Shown here piece by piece: positions 37,891-46,519 of a DNA stretch of 64,000 bases. Source of the stretch: Pseudomonas sp. FEN (GTDB taxonomy: Bacteria; Pseudomonadota; Gammaproteobacteria; Pseudomonadales; Pseudomonadaceae); assembly GCF_904067045.1 (NCBI RefSeq), contig NZ_CAJFDC010000001.1, positions 991,001 to 1,055,000 of the forward strand, read 5' to 3'. The position numbers and the translations under genes were made by a program. A model generated the notes under the pieces. That model made no database searches. It had not been told where the DNA came from and saw nothing but the letters and a program-made list of their open reading frames with translations. How positions within the stretch are numbered: position 1 is the stretch's first letter; each line of letters starts with the position of its first letter.

Positions 37891-38901
37891 TCAGACCAGC
37901 TCCGCCAGCTTCAACTCGCTCTTGAGGTACGCATAATAGATCGGCCCCGCCACCACGCCGGGCAAGCCGAACGCCGCCTCGAACACCAGCATGGCCATCA
38001 GCAGCTCCCAGGACTTGGCACTGATCTGCCCGCCGACGATTCGCGCGTTGAGGAAGTATTCCAGCTTGTGGATAAACATCAGGTAGCCCAACGCCGCCGC
38101 CGCGACCCAGATCGACAGCGACAAACCGACGATGGTGATCAGGGTGTTGGACATCAGGTTGCCGATCACCGGCAACAGCCCGAGCAGGAAGGTCAGCACG
38201 ATCAGGGTCTTGGTCAGCGGCAACTTGATCCCGAACAGCGGCAGGACCACCGCGAGAAAGATTGCGGTGAAGGCGGTGTTGAGCGCCGAGATCTTGATCT
38301 GCGCGAAGACGATATTGCGAAACGCCTGCACCAACAGTCGCAAACGCTCGAACAACGCCGCCGCCAAGGGCTTGCGCAGGGTGATGTCCGACACATGCTG
38401 CAAGGCCACGATCGCCCCCAGCACCATGCCGATCAGCAGGGTCACGAACATATGCGCCGCGTCCTTGCCCACCAGTTGCAGCTCGCTCAGGTGCTTGCTC
38501 AGCCACTCGCCGATGGCGACTTGGAACTCGGCCGCGCTGGCCGGCAGATAAGCGTCAATGAATGGTGGCAACTGCCCACGCGCCTTGTCCACCACCACCA
38601 TGAACTTTCCGAGGGACGCACCAGGATTTTCCGCTTCGTGCAGCAGAAAGCTGATGGCTCCGGCAAAGATCAGGCTCAGCACACTGACGATCAGGGTGCC
38701 CAGCAAGGCCACCGCCAGCCAGCGCGCACGCCGCCCGGCAATCAGGTGTTCAAGCTTGGGCGTGAGCATGTTGACCAGCTCGAACACCAGTAAACCGGCC
38801 AACAGGCTGGGTAACAACCGCAACGGCAATGCCAGCAACAACCCACCGAAAACAAGGATCAAACTGGCCAAGACTACGTAACGCTGGGAAAACGCTGACA
38901 T
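37891..38901 (-). CDS. AI-2E family transporter (PerM/YdiK-like)
   Basis: This 336-residue inner-membrane protein has about seven helices and the family pattern: VVLASLILVFGGLLLALPLRLLPSLLAG at the front, LTFLLGLLPVIGNLMSNTLITIVGLS in the middle, and FGLPGVVAGPIYYAYLKSEL at the end. Members export diverse small molecules or ions; the AI-2 name is historical and the substrate here is unknown. Confidence 0.88.
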   Translation of the reverse strand: MSAFSQRYVVLASLILVFGGLLLALPLRLLPSLLAGLLVFELVNMLTPKLEHLIAGRRARWLAVALLGTLIVSVLSLIFAGAISFLLHEAENPGASLGKFMVVVDKARGQLPPFIDAYLPASAAEFQVAIGEWLSKHLSELQLVGKDAAHMFVTLLIGMVLGAIVALQHVSDITLRKPLAAALFERLRLLVQAFRNIVFAQIKISALNTAFTAIFLAVVLPLFGIKLPLTKTLIVLTFLLGLLPVIGNLMSNTLITIVGLSLSIWVAAAALGYLMFIHKLEYFLNARIVGGQISAKSWELLMAMLVFEAAFGLPGVVAGPIYYAYLKSELKLAELV

Positions 38902-39004
38902 ACAGCCTCAAAGAGAACGGCGCTGAAAGGCAGGCAGTCTGCCAGCCTTCTCCGGGGAGAACCAGCGGCAAGCGCCAGAAGGGCGGCGGCCCGGCATTTT
39001 GAAG

Positions 39005-39364
39005 CTACTTTTTCTTCAGGCAATTGCTCATATAGGCCTTGTACGCATCACCCTTGAGCCCCTGGGGTTTGTTGGCGTTGCAGTCCTTCATCTTCTGTTG
39101 CTGCGGTGTCAGCACCTTGGCCGGCACGGCCGCGGTCGCGGGCTTGGTCGCGGGGGCCGCAGGAGTGGCGGCCGCAGGAGTGGCGGCCGCGGGCGCGGCT
39201 TTCAGGCAGTTACTCATAAAGCTCTTGCGTGCATCACCCGCAAGGTTCTGGGCCTTGGCGTCCGCATTGCAAGTGCTCATCTTGCTTTGCTGAGCCGTCG
39301 CCGCAAACCCCTGCGAGCAAAGTAACAAGCCGACCAACAACAATGGGATACGAAGCATCTTCAT
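39005..39364 (-). CDS. PsiF-repeat periplasmic protein
   Basis: The 119-residue protein has a signal peptide (about 1-21, ending QGFA-A) and two PsiF repeats, QQSKMSTCNADAK...SFMSNCLK and QQQKMKDCNANK...AYMSNCLK, each with two Cys, joined by an Ala/Pro linker. PsiF was named for phosphate-starvation induction in E. coli; its function is unknown. AAGGAG lies 8 nt before the ATG. Confidence 0.9.
   Translation of the reverse strand: MKMLRIPLLLVGLLLCSQGFAATAQQSKMSTCNADAKAQNLAGDARKSFMSNCLKAAPAAATPAAATPAAPATKPATAAVPAKVLTPQQQKMKDCNANKPQGLKGDAYKAYMSNCLKKK
39155..39189. repeat. 15-bp tandem repeat in the psiF linker
   Basis: GGCCGCAGGAGTGGC occurs twice head to tail (39155, 39170), with a partial third copy. 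It encodes the Ala/Thr/Pro linker, and length changes would be in frame. Confidence 0.75.
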
Positions 39365-39589
39365 GGAGTTTTCTCCTTGTTACCGCACCGAAGGGCACGG
39401 CCTGCCTTCAAGTGTAGACAAACGCTGTTACACATCCAGCGAGAGCAGACCAGGCCAACTGCACCGCCCAGCGTGGTCCAGCATGAAGAGTTGGCGCTGT
39501 ATCATCTGGTGGCTGGGGTGATCCTCTCGGAGCGCTGGAGCACGCCGTTGCGACGCGCCCGATCCGGCCCCGGCAAGCGTCGCGCCTAC

Positions 39590-40708
39590 TTATTCCTCGG
39601 CCGTCGCCTGCAGGTCCGGGTCCAGGCTCTGCCAGGTAATGTTCTTGGCCACCGCGCCGAAGATGCGATGCAGCAACGGGTTGCGATGACGGCAATAGCA
39701 GTCCAGCGAGACCAGTTGATGGCCAAGTTCGCGCTTGACCCGGTAACCGGTCTGGCCACTGTCCAGGCGCGTGGCCCCGACACGGTAGGACCACTTCACG
39801 GCCTGCTCCCATAGCTGGAAATACAGGTGCGCCTGTTTGCCCACTTGATAATCGATGCCGATGAACTTGTTGATCGCCTTGTCACCGAGCAGAAAGCACA
39901 GCATGAACGCCACCATCTTGCCGGTCTTTTCATCGCTCAACAGGATGAAATGCGACTCGGGCTTGAGAGCAATCTGGCGAAAGAACTCTAACGTGAGCTT
40001 TTCGAATTTGGTCTTGCCCTTCTCGTAGGTTTGCAGGAAGAGCCTGTACAACTCTTGCAGCGTTGCTTCATCCGGTTGCTGCACGACCCGGACCGCCAGG
40101 GCCCCCGGCGCCAGACCATGCTTGAGTTTCTTTTTCAGCAGATAACGGTGACGGCTCTTGAGGGTCTTGAGATAGCCCTCGAAACCACCCGGGGCCAGAT
40201 CGACCGCCGTCCCCGGAAAACTCACCATGGGAAACAGCCCGTGGCTTTCGCACAATCCTTCAAACGCCGCTTTCTGCCCCTCGCCAAAGTCCTTCCAGAC
40301 CGTCATCGCCGCGTTCTTGGCTTTCGCCCGCAGGCTCAACGCGTCTTGCAACGGTCCGACGATATCCGCCAGCGAATGACCCGGCAGCAAGCCGATGGAA
40401 CCCTCGTCGGAACAGGGTGAACCGACAAACAGCGTGCGCTGGTAACGCAGCGCCGGGATCACTTTCAGCACTCTGGCAATCAAGGGAGGGATAACCAACT
40501 CCATGGGCACGTTCATGACGAACGTGGGGGCCAGCCCGATCGGCTGCCCCTCTTTCTCCAGAATGGCGTAGGCGAACTCGAACTGATCCTCAAGCCCCCC
40601 CTCTTCCAGGGCTTCGTACCACCAACGACCTTCGACACCAGTAAAACAACTTTCCCACAGTACAGCGGGTATAGACGCAGCGCGGCTGGCCCATTGCACG
40701 TTAACCAT
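39590..40708 (-). CDS. FemAB/GNAT-like acyltransferase
   Basis: The 372-residue cytosolic protein resembles the Acetyltransf_6 (BioF2/FemAB-like) group: LKSRHRYLLKKKLKH in the middle, then KFEKLTLEFFRQIALKP and a second GNAT-like half with FILLSDEKTGKMVAFMLCF, IDYQVGKQAHLYFQLWEQAVKW and LDSGQTGYRVKRELGH. The substrate is not known. The gene stands alone, with 159 bp to yfiB. Confidence 0.78.
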   Translation of the reverse strand: MVNVQWASRAASIPAVLWESCFTGVEGRWWYEALEEGGLEDQFEFAYAILEKEGQPIGLAPTFVMNVPMELVIPPLIARVLKVIPALRYQRTLFVGSPCSDEGSIGLLPGHSLADIVGPLQDALSLRAKAKNAAMTVWKDFGEGQKAAFEGLCESHGLFPMVSFPGTAVDLAPGGFEGYLKTLKSRHRYLLKKKLKHGLAPGALAVRVVQQPDEATLQELYRLFLQTYEKGKTKFEKLTLEFFRQIALKPESHFILLSDEKTGKMVAFMLCFLLGDKAINKFIGIDYQVGKQAHLYFQLWEQAVKWSYRVGATRLDSGQTGYRVKRELGHQLVSLDCYCRHRNPLLHRIFGAVAKNITWQSLDPDLQATAEE

Positions 40709-40867
40709 TCAAACTTCCTCTCAGTCGGCGTCCTCCGGAGAGGGACCACACTTATACCCCCATGCAGGAGTGTCGAGAAGGAAGCGCATCAATTATTTCA
40801 ACAATTATCACGCTGCTCACAACGTCGACCAGAGGGCCCCCCAAGCGTTTTCACTCGCCGTGGTTCG

Positions 40868-41371
40868 CTAGTCCGCAATCACTACAATCGACACCCGGCG
40901 GTTCTCGGTACGTCCCTCTACCGTGCTGTTGCTGGCCACCGGCACGCGGCTGCCGAAGCCGCGCAACTGGATATTCTGGTGCTTCATCCCGGTCTGCTCC
41001 AGCACCGTCGCCACGCTGTTGGCCCGACGCACGGAGAGCTGTTCGTTGTAGGACTCCTTGCCCGACGCATCGGTATGCCCATCCACCCGCACCCGCTCGA
41101 TCCCCACGCCCAACAGGGCCTTGGCGATTCGCTCGACGATGTCATGGCTCTCCTTGTTCAACACTTCCAGGTCGCTGCCGAACAGCACCTTGCCCGACAG
41201 ACCGAAAGCCCAGCCCTCGTCCGTCAGTTGGAAGCCCTGTTGCTTGAGCACCGCGATCTGCGCCGCGCTCAGGCCCTTGGGCGGCGCGGTCTGGCAGCCG
41301 GCCAGCGCCAGCAGCATGGTGAACAGGGCCAGGGTAAAAAACCGTAGGGGCCGTCGGGTCAGTGTGTACAA
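40868..41371 (-). CDS. yfiB: OmpA-domain lipoprotein YfiB
   Basis: A 167-residue outer-membrane lipoprotein with lipobox LALAGC near residue 26 and an OmpA-like peptidoglycan-binding domain (VRVDGHTDASGKESYNEQLSVRRANSVA). In P. aeruginosa YfiB sequesters YfiR and so releases YfiN. I chose the TTG at 41371: AGGAG lies 8 nt upstream, the resulting signal peptide is complete, and the length matches the family. The first in-frame ATG would cut the signal peptide. It begins 4 nt after the yfiN stop. Confidence 0.88.
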   Translation of the reverse strand: MYTLTRRPLRFFTLALFTMLLALAGCQTAPPKGLSAAQIAVLKQQGFQLTDEGWAFGLSGKVLFGSDLEVLNKESHDIVERIAKALLGVGIERVRVDGHTDASGKESYNEQLSVRRANSVATVLEQTGMKHQNIQLRGFGSRVPVASNSTVEGRTENRRVSIVVIAD

Positions 41372-41375
41372 GGGT

Positions 41376-42647
41376 TCAACTCCTGGTTTGAACAATGGCG
41401 GCGGAGTGCTCCGACTCCGCCGTGTGTTGCCCGCCTCGGGACAGGCGTTTGGCTTGGTACATCGCCGCATCGGCGGCGTTGAGCAAGGCCCCCGGAGTGG
41501 TGCCATGGTCGGGATAGACCGCGATACCAATACTCAGGGAGGTCAACACCTGGGCCTGGCCAGGCACCGCAATGGGTAAGTCCATGCTGGCGATGATCTT
41601 GTCGGCAATGCGCTGGGCATCTTCGATCTTGTGCAGCGGCGTGAGCAACACGGCGAACTCGTCACCGCCCAGGCGCGCCACCAGATCCTCTTCGCGCAGT
41701 TGCGCACGCACCCGCGTTGCCACGGCGACCAGCACCGCATCGCCTGCCGCATGACCGAAGTTGTCGTTGATCTGCTTGAAGCGATCGCTGTCGAGAAACA
41801 GCACGCCGACCCGCTCCTCCTGCTTGGCGGCATTGCGCAGCGAGCGTATCAGGCGGCCCTCGAAGAAGGCGCGGTTCGGCAGACCGGTCAGGCTGTCGTG
41901 GTTGGCCTGGTGGGCCAGGGATTCGTTTTCACTGCGCAGGTGGGTCTGCCAGGACTCCAACTCATCGAGCAGGGCGTTGAAGTCGCTGCCCAGGTTGTCC
42001 AGTTCGGTAATCCGCGCCGGCGGCACGCGCCGGTCGAACGCCCGTTCGATGCGCGCGGCATGGGCCACGTCGGCCAGGCTACGCAACGGACCGATAATGC
42101 CGCGCAGCAGGCGCCGGGCCAGGTACAGCCCGAGCCACGCCGCCAGGACACTGCACACCAGGATCCCGAGCAACCCGCTGAGCAGGAAGCGCAGCAGGCT
42201 GCCACCATGCCCGGTCAGGCGGATGCTGCCGACCTCGCGATCCTGATGGAGAATCGGCAAGCGGATGGGTTGTTCGAGCAGGGTTCGCGCCAGTTGCATC
42301 TCCACCTCGGACAGCAAACCGGTTTCCGGCCGCTGCCAACGCGCCAACAGTTGACCGTGAGCGCCGAAGATTTCGGCATCGGCCACCTCCTCGGTCTCGG
42401 CGATCAGGGCCAGGGCCTCGGTGGCGGCGGCGCCGTCATTGAACACCACCGCCGCTTCCACGGTGTAGCTGATGGAGCGGGCGATCAGTTGCAGGTTGTG
42501 CTCGGCGTAGACCCGCAGGGCCAACACCCCGAGCAGGGTCAGCGACACACTGACCAACCCCACCGCGGCCATGGCCGCCAGCAGGTGCCCACGCCCCAGC
42601 ACCGAGCGCAGGCTGGAGGGCGTGCCAGCCTTGTTGCGTCCAATCAT
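41376..42647 (-). CDS. yfiN: Membrane diguanylate cyclase YfiN/TpbB
   Basis: This 423-residue inner-membrane enzyme has two helices flanking a periplasmic sensor (about 50-165), a HAMP region and a GGDEF domain with intact GGDEF at 327-331. An inhibitory I-site REED lies exactly five residues before it, so product inhibition is expected. It makes cyclic-di-GMP and is held inactive by YfiR. The start overlaps the yfiR stop (ATGA) and yfiB follows, giving the yfiR-yfiN-yfiB order. Confidence 0.92.
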   Translation of the reverse strand: MIGRNKAGTPSSLRSVLGRGHLLAAMAAVGLVSVSLTLLGVLALRVYAEHNLQLIARSISYTVEAAVVFNDGAAATEALALIAETEEVADAEIFGAHGQLLARWQRPETGLLSEVEMQLARTLLEQPIRLPILHQDREVGSIRLTGHGGSLLRFLLSGLLGILVCSVLAAWLGLYLARRLLRGIIGPLRSLADVAHAARIERAFDRRVPPARITELDNLGSDFNALLDELESWQTHLRSENESLAHQANHDSLTGLPNRAFFEGRLIRSLRNAAKQEERVGVLFLDSDRFKQINDNFGHAAGDAVLVAVATRVRAQLREEDLVARLGGDEFAVLLTPLHKIEDAQRIADKIIASMDLPIAVPGQAQVLTSLSIGIAVYPDHGTTPGALLNAADAAMYQAKRLSRGGQHTAESEHSAAIVQTRS

Positions 42648-43216
42648 GGTTGAGCGCTCCGACGCCGGGAGAGCTGCAACACGCTGGGATGAATACGCAC
42701 GCCGCTGCGGGCGACCGAATCGAGATTGACCTCGAACGACACCTGATTATCCGCCACGCGCAGGCAGAAGAGGCTGCCGACGGTGCATTGATCGCCGCCT
42801 TCGCTGATGCTCAGCACCGCATGGCCATTCAGGGCGGCAAACAGTTGGTTGCGTTCGTCGTCGCTCAGTTTGCCGATATACACCGCGTCGCAGGCACTGC
42901 CAAGGGTCGTGCTGGTCGCCAGCAAACGCTGGACCTGCACGGTTCGCCCGGTGGCCTGGGTGGTGCCCTTGACCAGATCGTCGGTGTACTCGGTGGGGCC
43001 GACAATGCACAGTCGCAGCTGTGCAGGTTCCACAGGCCAGCGGGCATAACTGAGAATCCCCAGCACCACCTGGGTGACCGCCTGGGCACGCTGATCGGCA
43101 GCGTCGGCCAGGGCGTCCTGGGCAAAGCCTGCGTGCGTCGACAAACAGAGAAGGGCAGACAGGCAGAACTGTCTCCACCCCCAAAATCGCCCTGTCGTCG
43201 AGACCGCCACGTCCAT
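42644..43216 (-). CDS. yfiR: Periplasmic repressor YfiR
   Basis: The 190-residue DUF4154 protein has a signal peptide (about 1-33, ending GFAQ) and four later Cys residues (LRLCIVG, GSACDAVYIG, DQCTVGSLFCL) that match the redox-sensitive disulfides of YfiR. It binds the periplasmic part of YfiN and inhibits it. The length equals the P. aeruginosa protein as I recall it. It is the first gene of the operon. Confidence 0.92.
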   Translation of the reverse strand: MDVAVSTTGRFWGWRQFCLSALLCLSTHAGFAQDALADAADQRAQAVTQVVLGILSYARWPVEPAQLRLCIVGPTEYTDDLVKGTTQATGRTVQVQRLLATSTTLGSACDAVYIGKLSDDERNQLFAALNGHAVLSISEGGDQCTVGSLFCLRVADNQVSFEVNLDSVARSGVRIHPSVLQLSRRRSAQP

Positions 43217-43549
43217 GAAGGAATTCTCTCAAAACCACGTAGGAATAATGCCGCAACGATAGCATAACCCTTGGATCGCCAGAATGGATCTGAAGCACTA
43301 GATAGCCCACTATTGGTTTATGAATCTCTGAAGTATGGATTTGAGCTTTCCTATTCTTCTGCGCGCCATGGGCTGCCTAAGATCGACGCCATGCTCCCGC
43401 GGGGGCGAATACTCTCCCCTGCTCTGATGTCAGACCGGCTCCGCAGAGAACTGGCTGAACCAACGCCCTCTGTTACTGCCGTAACCGCTCGTCCCGGCCC
43501 GACACCGTGACGCGCATCGAACCGTCCAAGGCTTCGTTGAGGCGCACCG
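43217..43549. other. Divergent gap between yfiR and the isomerase gene
   Basis: These 333 bp lie between the yfiR start and the isomerase start. A 79-codon open frame (43271-43510) has no recognisable protein features and I do not call it. An AT-richer patch (43295-43360) is the likely promoter area. No REP element is present. Confidence 0.5.
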
Positions 43550-44401
43550 ATGAAATTGGAGATTTTCCGTACCCTTTGGGGCTATACCGCGAGCAAGGCC
43601 CAGGCCCTGGAGGAACTGCTGGCCGCCGGCTTCGACGGCCTGGAGGCACGCCTGCCCCTGCACGCCGCTGAACGCGCCGAGTTCGCCGCCTTTCTGCGCG
43701 CCAACCACCTGGGCTATATCAGCACGCTCTTCACGGCCTACGACGTGCTCCCGGAACAAGCCGCCGCGCCCGCCGAACACCTGCAGGACCTGGACCGCAA
43801 ACTGGCCTGGGCCGCCGAACTGCAACCGCGCTTCGTCAACGTGCTGGCCGGCAACGATCGCTGGCCCCTGGCGCAACAGGTGGAATTCTTCGGCCAGGCC
43901 ATGGACCTGGCACAACGTCATGGCCAGTTCTGCGCCTTCGAAACCCACCGCTCGCGCTCGCTGTTCAACCCCTGGCTGACCCTGGAGCTGATCCGGCAAC
44001 TGCCCGACCTGCGTTTCACCAGCGACATCAGCCACTGGATCGTCACCTGCGAGCGCCTGTTGGACGATCCCGCCGATGATCTCAGTGCCTTCGTCGAGCG
44101 CGTTCACCATATCCAGGCGCGGGTCGGCTACGACCAGGGGCCCCAGGTACCGCACCCCGGCGCGCCGGAATACGCCCGCGAGCTGGCCTTCCACCAGGCC
44201 CACTGGGAAAGCATCTGGCGCGCCCAGCAGGCGCGCGGCTACGCGGTCAGCACGCTGACCCCGGAGTTCGGTGCCGACGGCTACCTGCATCACCTGCCCT
44301 TCACCAATGTGCCGGTCGCCGACCTGTGGTCGCTGAACGTCTGGATGGCCCGGACCGAGCGCGAGCACTTCCAGCGTTTCAGCCAATCAACCCATCCGTG
44401 A
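43550..44401 (+). CDS. TIM-barrel sugar phosphate isomerase/epimerase-like protein
   Basis: The 283-residue cytosolic protein has the AP-endonuclease-2/xylose-isomerase-like TIM pattern: LLAAGFDGLEARLPL, FVNVLAGNDRW, FETHRSRSLFNP, FTSDISHWIV and VHHIQARVGYDQGPQV, with Glu, Asp and His residues placed as metal ligands. The substrate is unknown. It starts a four-gene plus-strand cluster with a dioxygenase and an amino-acid-type ABC importer, 12 nt before the dioxygenase. Confidence 0.8.
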   Translation: MKLEIFRTLWGYTASKAQALEELLAAGFDGLEARLPLHAAERAEFAAFLRANHLGYISTLFTAYDVLPEQAAAPAEHLQDLDRKLAWAAELQPRFVNVLAGNDRWPLAQQVEFFGQAMDLAQRHGQFCAFETHRSRSLFNPWLTLELIRQLPDLRFTSDISHWIVTCERLLDDPADDLSAFVERVHHIQARVGYDQGPQVPHPGAPEYARELAFHQAHWESIWRAQQARGYAVSTLTPEFGADGYLHHLPFTNVPVADLWSLNVWMARTEREHFQRFSQSTHP

Positions 44402-44413
44402 GGTGTTTGCGTC

Positions 44414-45472
44414 ATGCCTGAGAACAACCCCAATAGTCCGGCCCAGGCCAACTTCAAGAGCATTCCGCGGGTGAACATCGCCGGGCTGTTCAGCGCCGAG
44501 CGCGAACACCGCCTGGCGGTGGCCGAGCAACTCGGGACCGCCGCCAGCGAAGTGGGTTTTCTGTACATCACCGGGCACGGTATCGATCCGCAACTGATCG
44601 ATAACCTGCGCCAGGCGGCCAAGGAGTATTTTGCCCAGCCGTTCGAAACCAAGATGCAGCACTACATCGGTACCTCGAAAACCCACAAGGGTTTCGTCCC
44701 GGAAGGCGAAGAGGTGTACGCCAAGGGCAAGCCGGATCACAAGGAGGCCTTTGACATCGGCTTCGAAGTCCCGGCGGACGACCCGTTGGTGCTGGCCGGC
44801 ACGCCACTGCTGGGGCCAAACGAGTGGCCAACGCTGGCAGGCTTCAAGGAAGCCGTGCAGGCCTATTACGCGGCGGTCTTCGCCCTCGGACGCAAGCTGT
44901 TCGGCGGTTTTGCCCTGGCCCTGGGGTTGGAGGAGAACACCTTCGATGCGCTGGTCACCCGGCCGCCGTCGAAGCTGCGGTTGATCCATTACCCCTTCGA
45001 CGATGCCGCCCAGGACGCTCCCGGCATCGGCGCCCACACCGATTACGAGTGCTTCACCATCCTGCTGGCGGACAAGCCCGGCCTGGAAGTGCTGAACGAC
45101 CAGGGCCAGTGGATCGACGCGCCGCCCCTGCCCGGAGCCTTCGTGGTGAATATCGGCGACATGCTCGAAGTAATGAGTGCCGGGGCCTTCGTCGCCACGG
45201 CCCATCGGGTGCGGACGGTGAGCGAGGAGCGGTATTCCTTCCCGCTGTTCTATGCCTGCGACTTCCACACCTTGATCCAGCCCCTGCCGGGGTTCGCACG
45301 GGCCGGCCAGGACTATGAACCGATCGCCATTGGCGAGCACATGTACGGCCAGGCCTTGCAGACCTACCAGTACCTGCGCAAGCGCGTGGAGAACGGCGAG
45401 ATAGCCCTGCCGGAAAAGGCCCGCAAGCCGTCGAGTTTCGGTCATTTGAAAAACCAGTCACAGCCATCCTGA
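44414..45472 (+). CDS. Isopenicillin N synthase family Fe(II)/2-oxoglutarate dioxygenase
   Basis: The 352-residue enzyme has the DIOX_N start ([25 protein letters not shown]) and the iron triad His208-x-Asp210 in HTDYECF plus His264 in TAHRVR; Arg273 in RYSFPLFY is placed to bind 2-oxoglutarate. Members hydroxylate, desaturate or cyclise small molecules; true penicillin synthesis is not implied. It sits between a TIM-barrel isomerase and an amino-acid-type importer, which suggests a modified amino acid or related compound as substrate (inference). Confidence 0.88.
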   Translation: MPENNPNSPAQANFKSIPRVNIAGLFSAEREHRLAVAEQLGTAASEVGFLYITGHGIDPQLIDNLRQAAKEYFAQPFETKMQHYIGTSKTHKGFVPEGEEVYAKGKPDHKEAFDIGFEVPADDPLVLAGTPLLGPNEWPTLAGFKEAVQAYYAAVFALGRKLFGGFALALGLEENTFDALVTRPPSKLRLIHYPFDDAAQDAPGIGAHTDYECFTILLADKPGLEVLNDQGQWIDAPPLPGAFVVNIGDMLEVMSAGAFVATAHRVRTVSEERYSFPLFYACDFHTLIQPLPGFARAGQDYEPIAIGEHMYGQALQTYQYLRKRVENGEIALPEKARKPSSFGHLKNQSQPS

Positions 45473-45515
45473 ACCCAGCCCTCACACCCCAGCCTTCACA
45501 TCGGAGCCATCGAAC

Positions 45516-46303
45516 ATGCACAACAAAACAATGCGCCTGAGCCTGATCGCCGCCGGCCTGCTCTGCGGCAGTGCCGCCTTCGCCTCGACGGCCATCCCCG
45601 GCCAATTGAAAGTCGGGATGGAAATCACCTACCCGCCGTTCGAGTCCTATGACGCCGACAAGAACGTGGTCGGCTCCGATCCGGAACTGTCCCACGCCCT
45701 GGCCAAACACCTGGAGGCCAAGGCGCAGTTCGTCGACACCAAGTTCCCGAGCCTGATCCTCGGCCTCAATGCCGGGCACTACGATGCGATCATTTCCGGC
45801 ATGTACATCACCCCGAGCGCCAGACCCAGGCCATGACCATTGCCTACGCCAAGACCGGCGCGGCAATCATGGTGCCGAGTTCCAGCACCCTGAAACCGGG
45901 CACCCCGGAAGACCTCTGCGGGTTGAAGATCGGCCTTGAGCAGGGCACCACCTGGGTGGCGCAGCTCCAGAAGCTGTCGAGCGACTACTGCGTGCCCAAA
46001 GGCAAGGGGGCGATCACCGTGAATGAATACCCCTCGGCGCCGGAAGTCACCCAGGCTCTGTTGTCGAACAACATCCAGGCGCAGGTGGAAATTGCCGGCG
46101 CGGCGAAACTGATCGCCGAGAAGACCAAGGGTCGGGTGGTGGTGAGCAGCGAACACCTGGTCTATCCGCAAACCCTCGGGATCTTTGTGAAGAAGGGCAA
46201 TGACGAGCTGTACCAGGCATTGCTCAAGGCATTCGAGGAAACCAAGAAGAGCGGCGAGTACACGGCGATCCTGAGCAAGTACAGCCTGGAAGCGGCGGAG
46301 TAA
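45516..46303 (+). pseudogene. Frameshifted amino-acid-type ABC substrate-binding protein
   Basis: The first part (45516-45836) has a signal peptide (about 1-23) and SBP_bac_3 features LKVGMEITYPPFESYDADKN and ISGMYITP. The second part (45833-46303) continues in another frame with AYAKTGAAIMVP, LCGLKIGLEQGTTWV and LYQALLKAFEE. Adding one base in the C-run at 45811-45814 restores TPERQTQAMTIAYAKTG, the family sequence, so a single base is missing. Either the gene is broken, or this is an error or slippage in the C-run. The partner permease-ATPase is intact. Confidence 0.85.
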
Positions 46304-46372
46304 AGTCGGCTGGAGCTGGCGGCAAGCGCTAATGCCCATCAGTTAAAAACCGATCTCAAGTCCGGCGAGATT

Positions 46373-46505
46373 CGTGGCGAGCGGGCTAGCCCGCGTTCGG
46401 CTGCGAAGCAGTCGTAAAACCGGCGAACTCGATCTGCCCGATAGACCGAGTTCGCCGGTTTTGGGGCCGCTTCGCGCCCCAGCGCGGGCAAGCCCGCTCG
46501 CCACA
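46373..46505. repeat. Composite REP element, copy 4 (inner part inverted)
   Basis: Outer arms CGTGGCGAGCGGGCTAGCCC and GCGGGCAAGCCCGCTCGCCA flank GTTCGGCTGCGAAGCAGTCG and GGGGCCGCTTCGCGCCCCAG. The interior also contains a strong stem, AAAACCGGCGAACTCG with CGAGTTCGCCGGTTTT. Orientation matches copy 3. Confidence 0.85.
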
Positions 46506-46519
46506 ATACCGAGGTATCT

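Noticed and set aside
43271..43510. 79-codon open frame before the isomerase gene
   Set aside because: No ribosome-binding site, no signal or domain pattern, and it lies in the expected promoter area.
44414..45472. Beta-lactam biosynthesis suggested by the isopenicillin N synthase-like gene
   Set aside because: No tripeptide synthetase or other beta-lactam genes are nearby; the family is broad and most bacterial members are not penicillin enzymes.
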